Source of the DNA: Sphingomonas sanxanigenens
GTDB taxonomy: Bacteria; Pseudomonadota; Alphaproteobacteria; Sphingomonadales; Sphingomonadaceae
Reading direction: 5' to 3'
Length of the DNA stretch: 6,901 nucleotides
Assembly (NCBI GenBank): GCA_003240855.1
Contig: QFNN01000137.1
Coordinates: forward strand, 1-6,901
In this document: one piece after another, positions 1 through 5,972 of the stretch
Position numbering within the stretch: the first letter of the stretch is position 1
Layout: every line of letters starts with the position of its first letter
Notes under the pieces: model-generated
Database searches by the model: none
Seen by the model: only the letters and a program-made list of their open reading frames with translations
Told to the model about the DNA's origin: nothing
Made by a program: the position numbers and the translations under genes

Positions 1-227
1 ATGCAGCGGGCGAAGCGCCGATCGAAGGGGTCGACGCCGAGGCGCTGGCGGCCGGGCTGCGGCGGCGCGGGCATCGCGCGGCGGCGACCGTGGCCGACGC
101 CCGGGCGTTGGCGGCGGAGCTGGCCGGGGTGGTGCGCGCCGACGACCTCGTCGTCTGCCTCGGCGCGGGCGACATCACCAAATGGGCGGCCGGGCTGGCC
201 GACGCGATCAGCGAGGCGCGGGGATGA
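1..227 (+). CDS. murC: UDP-N-acetylmuramate--L-alanine ligase MurC, C-terminal fragment
   Basis: Only the last 74 codons are inside the window; the reading frame uses bases 3-5 as its first complete codon and ends at TGA 225-227. MurC is the cytoplasmic ATP-dependent ligase that adds L-alanine to UDP-MurNAc, the first peptide step of peptidoglycan precursor synthesis. The visible part is the end of the Mur ligase C-terminal domain. It begins AAGEAPIEGVDAEAL, continues through an alanine-rich helix region, and has the typical closing segment DDLVVCLGAGDITKWAAGL, where GAGDI is the conserved strand-turn near the MurC C-terminus. The ATP-binding and central domains lie upstream and cannot be checked. 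The stop overlaps the murB ATG by four bases, which fits the usual murC-murB order and suggests coupled translation. Assignment rests on this C-terminal motif plus context; another Mur ligase is unlikely given the murB neighbour. Confidence 0.9.
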   Translation, partial: AAGEAPIEGVDAEALAAGLRRRGHRAAATVADARALAAELAGVVRADDLVVCLGAGDITKWAAGLADAISEARG

Positions 228-1123
228 GCGCGGTCGCCTCCCTGCCGGCGCTGCGCGGAACCGTCGAGCCTGGCGGCAGCCTTGCCGACTTCATCTGGTT
301 CCGCACGGGCGGCCCGGCCGAATGGCTGGTGAGGCCGGCCGACGTGCAGGATCTCGCCAGCTTCATGGCCGGGCTCGATCCTTCGGCGCCGGTGCTGCCC
401 GTGGGCGTGGGATCGAACCTCATCGTCCGCGACGGCGGCGTGCCGGGCATAGTCGTGCGCCTGCCCAAGGCCTTCGCGAAAGTTGCGGCCGAACCGGGCA
501 ACCGGATCAGGGCCGGGGGCGGCGCGATGGGGATCACCGTCGCCAGCGCGGCGCGCGACGCGGGCGTGGCGGGGCTGGAGTTTCTGCGCGGCATACCGGG
601 AACGGTGGGCGGCGCGGTGCGCATGAACGCCGGCGCCTATGGCCGCGACACGTCCGACATACTGATCGAGGCCACGATCGTGCTGCGCGACGGATCAGTC
701 GAGACATGGCCGGCGGCGCGGCTGGGTTATACCTACCGCCATTCGGAACTGCCCGAAGGCGCCGTGGTGGTCGAGGCGCTGTTTGAAGGCGCGCCCGGCG
801 ACAAGGCGGCGATTGGCGCGGAGATGGACCGTATCGCCGCCGAGCGCGAGGCTTCGCAGCCGCTACGGTCGCGCACGGGAGGATCGACCTTCAAGAACCC
901 GGAAGGCGACAAGGCCTGGCGGCTGATCGACGAGGCGGGCTGTCGCGGGCTGACGCTGGGCGGCGCGCAGGTCAGCGAGAAGCATTGCAACTTCCTGCTC
1001 AACCTTGGCGAGGCGACGTCGGCCGAGATCGAGGCGCTGGGCGAGGTTGTCCGCGAGCGCGTGAAGGACAAGTCGGGCGTCACGCTCGAATGGGAAATCC
1101 AGCGTATCGGAGTGAACAAGTGA
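224..1123 (+). CDS. murB: UDP-N-acetylenolpyruvoylglucosamine reductase MurB
   Basis: A 299-residue FAD enzyme that uses NADPH to reduce UDP-GlcNAc-enolpyruvate to UDP-MurNAc in the cytoplasm. The N-terminal FAD domain shows FRTGGPAEWLV (residues 26-36), the flavin-binding loop VGVGSNLIVRDGG (60-72) and GIPGTVGGAVRMNAGAYG (123-140). The C-terminal MurB domain shows the conserved arginine in YTYRHS (R172), the proton-donor serine in GGSTFKNP (S221) and the glutamate in LEWEIQRIG (E291). These match the three catalytic-site residues known from E. coli MurB. Length and the short middle region fit the shorter type II MurB class. I chose the ATG at 224 because it overlaps the murC stop as ATGA and has GAGG at 213-216 seven bases upstream. 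An in-frame ATG at 182 would add 14 residues lying inside murC and lacking family resemblance. The 3' end overlaps ddl by four bases. Confidence 0.96.
   Translation: MSAVASLPALRGTVEPGGSLADFIWFRTGGPAEWLVRPADVQDLASFMAGLDPSAPVLPVGVGSNLIVRDGGVPGIVVRLPKAFAKVAAEPGNRIRAGGGAMGITVASAARDAGVAGLEFLRGIPGTVGGAVRMNAGAYGRDTSDILIEATIVLRDGSVETWPAARLGYTYRHSELPEGAVVVEALFEGAPGDKAAIGAEMDRIAAEREASQPLRSRTGGSTFKNPEGDKAWRLIDEAGCRGLTLGGAQVSEKHCNFLLNLGEATSAEIEALGEVVRERVKDKSGVTLEWEIQRIGVNK
1109..1112 (+). promoter_or_regulatory. Ribosome binding site that fixes the GTG start of ddl
   Basis: GGAG lies inside the last codons of murB, seven bases before the GTG at 1120. It supports GTG rather than the next in-frame ATG (codon 11 of the protein), which lies inside the conserved LMGGWSAE loop and would remove the first beta strand. 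Confidence 0.6.
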
Positions 1124-2040
1124 GCGAACCTCTCCACATCGCGGTGCTGATGGGCGGCTGGTCGGCCGAGCGCGAGGTTTCGCTGACCTCGGGCCGGGGC
1201 ATCGCCGATGCGCTCGAGGCGAACGGCCACAAGGTGACGCGCATCGACATGGGGCGCGACGTGGCGCTGAAGCTGGCCGAGGCGAAGCCTGATCTGGTGT
1301 TCAACGCACTCCACGGCACGCCGGGCGAGGACGGAACGGTGCAGGGCATGCTCGACCTGATGGGGATCAGATATACCCATTCGGGGCTCGCCACCTCGGT
1401 GATCGCGATCGACAAGCAATTGACAAAGCTGCTGCTCGTCCCCGCCGGCGTGCCGATGCCGGGCGGGCGGATCGTGAAAAGCGCCGAGCTTTACGAGCGC
1501 GACCCGCTGCCGCGCCCCTATGTGCTCAAGCCGGTGAATGAAGGATCCTCCGTCGGCGTCGCGATCGTCACCGCCGACGGCAATTACGGCAATCCGATCG
1601 CGCCCGACGTGCGCGGCCCATGGCAGGAGTTTGAGGAACTGCTTGCCGAACCCTTCATCCGCGGACGCGAACTGACGACGGCGGTGCTGGGCGACGAGGC
1701 GCTGGCGGTGACCGAGCTGCGGCCCAAGAGCGGCTTCTACGATTATGAAGCCAAATATACCGACGGGCTGACCGATCATATCCTGCCCGCGCCGATCCCC
1801 GACGAGATCGCCGAGGCGTGCCGCGAGATCGCGCTGAAGGCGCATCGCGTGCTGGGCTGCAAGGGGGCGTCGCGCGCCGATTTCCGCTGGGACGACAATC
1901 TGGGCGTCGAGGGGCTGTTCCTCCTCGAGGTCAACACCCAGCCGGGCATGACGCCCTTGAGCCTCGTCCCCGAACAGGCAAGATATCTGGGCATGAGCTA
2001 TGAAGCGCTGGTCGAGCGGATCGTGAGGGAGGCGCTGTGA
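1120..2040 (+). CDS. ddl: D-alanine--D-alanine ligase (DdlB type)
   Basis: A 306-residue ATP-grasp enzyme, the usual length of DdlB, that joins two D-alanines in the cytoplasm for the end of the peptidoglycan stem peptide. The N-terminal domain carries GGWSAEREVSLTSG (12-25), with E17 matching E. coli E15, and HGTPGEDGTVQG (65-76). The ATP-grasp part shows YVLKPVNEGSSVGV (134-147), the omega-loop lysine and tyrosine in YDYEAKY (K212, Y213), ASRADF (R252, D254) and the metal-binding LLEVNTQPGMTPLS (E270, N272). All key residues of a D-Ala-D-Ala ligase are present; nothing suggests D-lactate or D-serine specificity. The start is GTG, overlapping the murB stop as GTGA with GGAG upstream. The end overlaps ftsQ, again by four bases. 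Position between murB and ftsQ is the standard dcw place for ddlB. Confidence 0.96.
   Translation: MSEPLHIAVLMGGWSAEREVSLTSGRGIADALEANGHKVTRIDMGRDVALKLAEAKPDLVFNALHGTPGEDGTVQGMLDLMGIRYTHSGLATSVIAIDKQLTKLLLVPAGVPMPGGRIVKSAELYERDPLPRPYVLKPVNEGSSVGVAIVTADGNYGNPIAPDVRGPWQEFEELLAEPFIRGRELTTAVLGDEALAVTELRPKSGFYDYEAKYTDGLTDHILPAPIPDEIAEACREIALKAHRVLGCKGASRADFRWDDNLGVEGLFLLEVNTQPGMTPLSLVPEQARYLGMSYEALVERIVREAL
2027..2032 (+). promoter_or_regulatory. Ribosome binding site for the GTG start of ftsQ
   Basis: GGGAGG lies four bases before the GTG at 2037, inside the last codons of ddl. The match to the anti-Shine-Dalgarno sequence is strong and the spacing is on the short side. It supports initiation exactly at the ddl/ftsQ overlap. 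Confidence 0.55.
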
Positions 2041-3035
2041 GCGAACGCGCCACCATCCGCCGCGGATCGCGGCCGCGCGGCGGGGCCAGGCCGCGCCGCA
2101 AGCAGCCGGTGAAACGTCCCTCGCTCGCCAGCCGGATGCTGGCGCGCATCCCCGTTTCGCACGAGACGATCCAGCGCGCGACGACCTGGACGATCGTCGG
2201 GCTGGTCTGCGCCGTCGGACTGGTGGTGGCGCAGGTGCTGGGCGTGCCCGGCATGGTCGGCGCGGCGATCGCCGAGACGATCGGCCATGCCGGTTTCGAG
2301 GTGAAGCGCGTCGACGTGACCGGCATCAAGCGCATGGACAAGCTGACCGTCTATGCCGTCGCGCTCGATCAGAAATCGCGCGCGATGCCGCTGGTGGATC
2401 TTGAGCGGGTGCGCGCCGAACTGCTGCAATATGGCTGGATTTCGGATGCGCGCGTCTCGCGCCGGCTGCCCGATACGCTGGTCGTCGACATTGTCGAGCG
2501 GTCGCCGGCGGCGGTCTGGCAATATCAGGGCAAACTGGCGCTGATCGACGCCTCGGGCGTGGTGCTGGAAGATGTGTCGCAGGCGGCGATCCCCGATCTG
2601 CCGCTGGTGATCGGGCCGGACGCCAATACCCAGCTCGCCAGCCTTGCCGCGCTGACCGGCGCTGCGCCGCGCATCAAGCCGTTGCTGGCGGGCGCGAGCT
2701 GGGTCGGCGGGCGGCGCTGGGACCTGCGCTTCCAGTCGGGCGAGACGCTGGCGCTGCCCGAGGATCCGCGCGAGGCGACCAAGGCGCTGGCGCGTTTCGC
2801 CGAGCTGGACGGCAAGGACCGGTTGCTGGGGCGCGGTTTCATCCGCTTCGACATGCGCGATCCGACCAAGCTGGTCGTGCGCGTCGACCGGCATCCCAGG
2901 CAGATCGACCAGCCCCGCGATCAGGGGCAGGCGGACGGTGCGGCGACGCCGGCGCCAAAGACGAACGAACAGTTGAACAATCAGGGGACGCCGCAGGGGG
3001 GCGGCCAGTTGCTGAGGGCGAGCCAGACGATATGA
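2037..3035 (+). CDS. ftsQ: Cell division protein FtsQ
   Basis: A 332-residue bitopic inner-membrane protein that links early cytoplasmic and late periplasmic divisome parts through FtsB and FtsL. Residues 1-37 form a cytoplasmic segment rich in arginine and lysine. One membrane helix follows at about 51-72 (WTIVGLVCAVGLVVAQVLGV). The periplasmic POTRA domain spans about 87-156, opening with FEVKRVDVTGIKRM and containing LVDLERVRAELLQYGWISDARVSRR in two pieces (119-143) and PDTLVVDIVERSP (145-157). The beta domain then runs to about 286, with AVWQYQGKLALIDASGVVL (159-177) and RFDMRDPTKLVVRV (270-283). The last 45 or so residues are a polar tail rich in Q, N and G. The GTG start overlaps the ddl stop with GGGAGG upstream. 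The stop overlaps the ftsA ATG. The family call is firm; sequence similarity in FtsQ is naturally low, so the gene order adds weight. Confidence 0.94.
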   Translation: MSERATIRRGSRPRGGARPRRKQPVKRPSLASRMLARIPVSHETIQRATTWTIVGLVCAVGLVVAQVLGVPGMVGAAIAETIGHAGFEVKRVDVTGIKRMDKLTVYAVALDQKSRAMPLVDLERVRAELLQYGWISDARVSRRLPDTLVVDIVERSPAAVWQYQGKLALIDASGVVLEDVSQAAIPDLPLVIGPDANTQLASLAALTGAAPRIKPLLAGASWVGGRRWDLRFQSGETLALPEDPREATKALARFAELDGKDRLLGRGFIRFDMRDPTKLVVRVDRHPRQIDQPRDQGQADGAATPAPKTNEQLNNQGTPQGGGQLLRASQTI

Positions 3036-4315
3036 GCAGGGGACACGAAAAGAGAGTGCAGCCGCGCGGCGAGAAGCTGATCACCGCGCTCGACATCGGA
3101 TCGTGGAAGGTTTCCGCGCTGATCGCCTCGCAGGGCGAAGGCGGCGAACTGACCGTGCTCGGCACCGGGCAGCGCGAGAGCCGGGGCGTGCGGCGCGGCT
3201 ACATCGCAGACATGGGCGCGACCGAACTCGCCGTGCGTGAGGCGGTGGAGCAGGCCGAACGGATCGCGGGCACCAATATCGAGGATGTGTGGGTCAGCTT
3301 TTCGGCCGGCGGGCTGGTGAGCGACATCGCCTCGGTCGAGGTCGAGCTGGGCGGCCACCGCATCGAGCAGGAAGATATTGACGAGCTGCTGGCGGCGGGG
3401 AAGGGGTCGATCGATCCGCATGGCCGCATGGTCCTCCACGCGCAGCCGACGCTCTACACGCTCGACGGGCTGCAAGGCGTCAAGAAGCCGCTGGGGCTTC
3501 ATGCCGACCGGCTTGGCGTCGACATCCACGTCGTCGCCGCGGACGGATCGCCGGTCCGCAACCTCGACCTGTGCGTGCGCAGCGCCCACCTCGAAGTGAA
3601 ATCGATCGTCGCCTCCCCGGTCGCGACGGGCATGGCCTGCCTTTCCGACGAGGAGCGCGAGCTGGGCGTCGCGCTGGTCGAGCTGGGCGCGGGGGTGACC
3701 AACGTCTCGCTCTTCTGCGGCGGCGTGCTTGTCGGGCTGGCGTCGATCCCGTTCGGCGCGGCCGACATCACCGACGACATCGCATCGGCCTTCGGCACGC
3801 GGCGCAGCCAGGCCGAGCGGATGAAATGCTTCTACGGATCGGCGACCGCGACCCCGCGCGACAATCATGAGATGATCGATGTCGCGCCGATCTCGGCCGA
3901 AAGCGACGGCAGCGAAGGCGCCCGCATCACGCGCGCGCAGTTGATCGCCGTGATCCGCCAGCGGCTGGAGCATCTGATGGGCGAGATTGCGAAGGCGCTG
4001 AAGGATCTCGGCTTCGCCGGCCCCGTCGGGCGGCAGGTGGTGCTGACCGGCGGCGGCGCGGAGTTGAAAGGCATCGCCGATTATGCGCAGGGCAATCTCG
4101 GTCGCGCGGTGCGCGTCGGCCGGCCGCGCGGGCTTGCGGGGATTCCGGACGCGCATAGCGGCCCGGCCTTCGCCACGTTGGCCGGCCTGATCCATTTCGC
4201 GGCATCGGACCCCGTCGACCTGCGGGCCATCCTGCCAAGCCACCAGCCCGTCGTGAAAGCGCCGGGTTCGGCCTTGCTCAATCGCCTCGTCGCGGCGTTC
4301 CGCACAAGTTACTAA
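3032..4315 (+). CDS. ftsA: Cell division protein FtsA (actin-like membrane tether of FtsZ)
   Basis: A 427-residue actin/Hsp70-fold ATP-binding protein that anchors FtsZ filaments to the inner membrane and recruits later division proteins. Visible motifs in order: phosphate-1 ITALDIGSWKVSALI (17-31); the 1C subdomain region (about 90-185) with VSFSAGGL and ADRLGVDIHVVAA; phosphate-2 ALVELGAGVTNVSLF (214-228); SIPFGAADITDDIASAFGT (238-256), as in FtsA proteins generally; the adenosine motif VVLTGGGAELKGI (336-348); and a C-terminal amphipathic helix GSALLNRLVAAFRTSY (412-427), which is the membrane-targeting sequence. In phosphate-2, E217 and N224 stand where E. coli FtsA has aspartates. The ATG overlaps the ftsQ stop as ATGA. 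Its Shine-Dalgarno sequence is poor: the nearest good match, GAGG at 3014-3017, is 14 bases away. Translation therefore probably depends on coupling to ftsQ. Confidence 0.97.
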   Translation: MSRGHEKRVQPRGEKLITALDIGSWKVSALIASQGEGGELTVLGTGQRESRGVRRGYIADMGATELAVREAVEQAERIAGTNIEDVWVSFSAGGLVSDIASVEVELGGHRIEQEDIDELLAAGKGSIDPHGRMVLHAQPTLYTLDGLQGVKKPLGLHADRLGVDIHVVAADGSPVRNLDLCVRSAHLEVKSIVASPVATGMACLSDEERELGVALVELGAGVTNVSLFCGGVLVGLASIPFGAADITDDIASAFGTRRSQAERMKCFYGSATATPRDNHEMIDVAPISAESDGSEGARITRAQLIAVIRQRLEHLMGEIAKALKDLGFAGPVGRQVVLTGGGAELKGIADYAQGNLGRAVRVGRPRGLAGIPDAHSGPAFATLAGLIHFAASDPVDLRAILPSHQPVVKAPGSALLNRLVAAFRTSY

Positions 4316-4320
4316 CAGAA

Positions 4321-4329
4321 AAATCCACA
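4321..4329 (+). promoter_or_regulatory. DnaA-box-like 9-mer upstream of ftsZ
   Basis: AAATCCACA matches the classical DnaA box TTATCCACA at seven of nine positions, with the ATCCACA core intact. DnaA is known to activate ftsZ in Caulobacter crescentus. The two mismatches at the 5' end make this a weak box, so binding here is a suggestion only. Confidence 0.3.
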
Positions 4330-4344
4330 AGATTAACTTTTAGG

Positions 4345-4374
4345 GTGAAACCGTGAGTCAGTTGAGGCTAGAAT
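4345..4374 (+). promoter_or_regulatory. Candidate housekeeping-sigma promoter of ftsZ
   Basis: The proposed -35 is GTGAAA (4345-4350; four of six against TTGACA) and the -10 is TAGAAT (4369-4374; five of six against TATAAT), separated by 18 bp. Transcription would begin near 4381, giving a leader of about 43 bases before the ftsZ ATG. One GANTC site lies between the two hexamers and the second overlaps the -10. Found by eye; no start site has been measured. Confidence 0.4.
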
Positions 4375-4375
4375 C
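4355..4375. promoter_or_regulatory. Pair of GANTC (CcrM-type) adenine methylation sites in the ftsZ promoter
   Basis: GAGTC at 4355-4359 and GAATC at 4371-4375 lie 16 bp apart. My scan by eye of the whole window found only three other GANTC sites, at 4141, 5350 and 6034, so two of five fall in this 108-bp spacer. CcrM methylates GANTC in most alphaproteobacteria, and the regulator GcrA works with the housekeeping sigma factor at methylated promoters. The sites are certain as sequence; their use is inferred. Confidence 0.55.
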
Positions 4376-4409
4376 GATCGGGGCAAGGACCACGTCCATA
4401 TCGGATTTT

Positions 4410-4415
4410 GGGGAG
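4410..4415 (+). promoter_or_regulatory. Strong ribosome binding site of ftsZ
   Basis: GGGGAG, followed by A, lies eight bases before the ATG at 4424, close to the ideal spacing. It is much better than the signal in front of ftsA, which fits the need for far more FtsZ than FtsA. Confidence 0.7.
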
Positions 4416-4423
4416 ATCAGCGC

Positions 4424-5896
4424 ATGAGCATCGAATTCATTCCGCCCGAGGTCGATGAACTGCGGCCGCGGATCAGTGTGATCGGCGTCGGCGGCGCGGG
4501 CGGCAACGCCATCGCCAACATGATCGCCAGCCAGGTGCAGGGCGTGGACTTCATCGTCTGCAACACCGATGCGCAGGCGCTCAACGCCTCGGCGGCGGAG
4601 CGGCGCATCCAGCTCGGCCCCAAGATCACCCAGGGCCTCGGTGCGGGCGCGCGGCCGGAGATCGGCCGTGCGGCGGCGGAAGAAGCGCTGGAACAGGTCG
4701 AAAAGGCCCTCGACGGCGCGCATATGTGCTTCATCGCGGCGGGCATGGGCGGCGGCACCGGCACCGGTGCGGCCCCGGTCATCGCGAAGGCGGCGCGCGA
4801 GCGCGGCATCCTGACGGTTGGCGTGGTCACCAAGCCGTTCAGCTTTGAAGGCAATCGCCGCATGAAGTCGGCCGAGGCCGGCATCGCCGAGCTGCAGAAG
4901 CATGTCGATACGCTGATCGTCATCCCCAACCAGAACCTCTTCCTGATCGCCAACCCGAACACGACCTTCAAGGAAGCGTTCAAGATGGCGGACGAGGTGC
5001 TGCAGCAGGGCGTGCGCGGCATCACCGATCTGATGGTCATGCCCGGTCTTATCAACCTTGACTTCGCCGACGTCCGCTCGGTGATGGGCGAGATGGGCAA
5101 GGCGATGATGGGCACCGGCGAGGCCGACGGCGACAACCGCGCCATCGAAGCCGCCGAGAAGGCGATCGCCAATCCGTTGCTCGACGGCGTGTCGATGAAG
5201 GGCGCCAAGGGCGTCATCATCTCGATCACCGGCGGCGAGGATATGCGCCTGATGGAGGTCGACGAGGCCGCCAATCACATCAAGGAACTGGTCGATCCCG
5301 ATGCGAACATCATCTGGGGTTCGGCGTTCAACGACAATCTCGACGGCAAGATTCGCGTCTCGGTCGTCGCGACCGGGATCGAGGCCGATGCGGCGAACAT
5401 GCCCGAGCCGGCCCGCGTGCTGAGCTTCCCGGCGGCGCGCAAGGCCGATCCTTCGCCTGTCGAGCGCATGCCGTCCTTCGCGCCGCGCACGGCCGAAGCC
5501 GCGGCCGAGCCCGAGATTACGCTTGCGCCGCCCGAGCCGGTCGCCGAGGCGGCTCCGGCGCAGGCCGTCTCGTTCGTCGATGAAGCTGTCACGGCCGAAC
5601 CCGAGCCGCTGGTGCTTGATGCGCCGGTCGCCGAAACGGGTTCCGACGAGCTGCTGCTCGACAGCCCGACCACTCCCGAGCCGACCGAAGCCGACCTCGA
5701 AGCGGGCCGTCGCTGGCTGCGCGGCGACGCCGAACGGGCCGCGCCCCAGCCGACCCCGGCGAAGCCGACCGGCGGCACGCTGTTCGAGCGCATGTCGATC
5801 ATCGCGCGCGGCGCCGCCAAGACGCCGGGCGACGAGGAGGGCAAGGATAGCCCGCTCGATATTCCGCGCTTTCTGAACCGCCAGAACAACCAGTAA
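4424..5896 (+). CDS. ftsZ: Cell division protein FtsZ (tubulin-like GTPase)
   Basis: A 490-residue protein that polymerises with GTP into the cytoplasmic Z-ring at the division site. The GTPase core (about 14-320) shows ISVIGVGGAGGNAIANM (17-33), NTDAQAL (47-53), the tubulin signature GMGGGTGTGAAPV (107-119), and PFSFEGNRRM (138-147). The T7 loop NLDFADVRSVM (211-221) has N211, D213 and D216, the residues that complete the GTPase site of the neighbouring subunit. The core ends with GSAFNDNLDGKIRVSVVATGI in two pieces (299-319). An acidic linker rich in A, E and P spans about 320-449 and contains RRWLRGDAE (429-437). Then come GGTLFERM (450-457) and the C-terminal peptide DIPRFLNRQNNQ (479-490), which binds FtsA. 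The protein is longer than the 383-residue E. coli FtsZ because of the linker, as is usual in alphaproteobacteria. ATG start with GGGGAG upstream. Confidence 0.98.
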   Translation: MSIEFIPPEVDELRPRISVIGVGGAGGNAIANMIASQVQGVDFIVCNTDAQALNASAAERRIQLGPKITQGLGAGARPEIGRAAAEEALEQVEKALDGAHMCFIAAGMGGGTGTGAAPVIAKAARERGILTVGVVTKPFSFEGNRRMKSAEAGIAELQKHVDTLIVIPNQNLFLIANPNTTFKEAFKMADEVLQQGVRGITDLMVMPGLINLDFADVRSVMGEMGKAMMGTGEADGDNRAIEAAEKAIANPLLDGVSMKGAKGVIISITGGEDMRLMEVDEAANHIKELVDPDANIIWGSAFNDNLDGKIRVSVVATGIEADAANMPEPARVLSFPAARKADPSPVERMPSFAPRTAEAAAEPEITLAPPEPVAEAAPAQAVSFVDEAVTAEPEPLVLDAPVAETGSDELLLDSPTTPEPTEADLEAGRRWLRGDAERAAPQPTPAKPTGGTLFERMSIIARGAAKTPGDEEGKDSPLDIPRFLNRQNNQ

Positions 5897-5897
5897 G

Positions 5898-5945
5898 TCA
5901 GCGATCCTTCCCCGGTTCCATCGCCGGGGAAGGATCAGCCGCTGA
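5898..5945. terminator. Perfect 13-bp hairpin just after ftsZ, probable terminator
   Basis: GATCCTTCCCCGG (5903-5915) pairs with its exact complement at 5924-5936 around an 8-base loop (TTCCATCG). An outer stem of five pairs, TCAGC (5898-5902) with GCTGA (5941-5945), can extend it across a 4-base bulge. It begins two bases after the ftsZ stop. There is no T run on either side, so it is not a textbook intrinsic terminator. It could end transcription, protect the 3' end of the ftsZ mRNA, or be a copy of a dispersed repeat. Confidence 0.6.
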
Positions 5946-5950
5946 TATCG

Positions 5951-5972
5951 CCCGGCCCGCCGCGCGGCCGGG
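5951..5972. terminator. Second GC-only hairpin after ftsZ
   Basis: CCCGGCC (5951-5957) pairs with GGCCGGG (5966-5972) around an 8-base loop. It lies 15 bases after the 13-bp stem of the first hairpin and is followed by GGCATTTACATT, which is only weakly T-rich. The pair looks like a tandem terminator, but short GC stems arise easily in such DNA. Confidence 0.35.

Larger units (their letters stand above)
4316..4423 (+). promoter_or_regulatory. ftsA-ftsZ spacer, ftsZ control region
   Basis: These 108 bp are the only gap between the cluster genes from murC to ftsZ. Bases 4316-4350 are AT-rich (24 of 35 by count), unlike the very GC-rich genes on either side. In order, the spacer carries a DnaA-box-like 9-mer (4321-4329), a TTAAC motif (4333-4337), a candidate -35/-10 pair (4345-4374), two GANTC sites (4355-4359, 4371-4375), a small inverted repeat GGAC-CAC-GTCC (4387-4397) and the ftsZ Shine-Dalgarno sequence (4410-4415). 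It looks like a dedicated ftsZ promoter region. The individual protein sites are inferred from motif matches only. Confidence 0.6.

Noticed and set aside
182..226. Earlier in-frame ATG for murB at 182
   Set aside because: It would add 14 residues lying inside murC and lacking MurB similarity. The ATGA overlap and GAGG at 213-216 favour 224.
1..786. A 261-codon + strand frame starting at base 1
   Set aside because: Out of frame with both murC and murB; the translation is almost wholly R/G/A/P and shares no motif with known proteins.
733..2894. Long - strand frames opposite murB/ddl (733-1845) and ftsQ (1998-2894)
   Set aside because: Both lie opposite well-supported genes and have biased, domain-free translations typical of GC-rich shadows.
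2981..4330. A 449-codon open frame on the - strand
   Set aside because: Antisense shadow of ftsA; arginine/alanine/histidine-rich composition and no recognisable motif.
4326..4348. Full CtrA site (TTAA-N7-TTAA) around TTAAC at 4333
   Set aside because: No second TTAA half lies seven bases away on either side. Only a half-site can be claimed.
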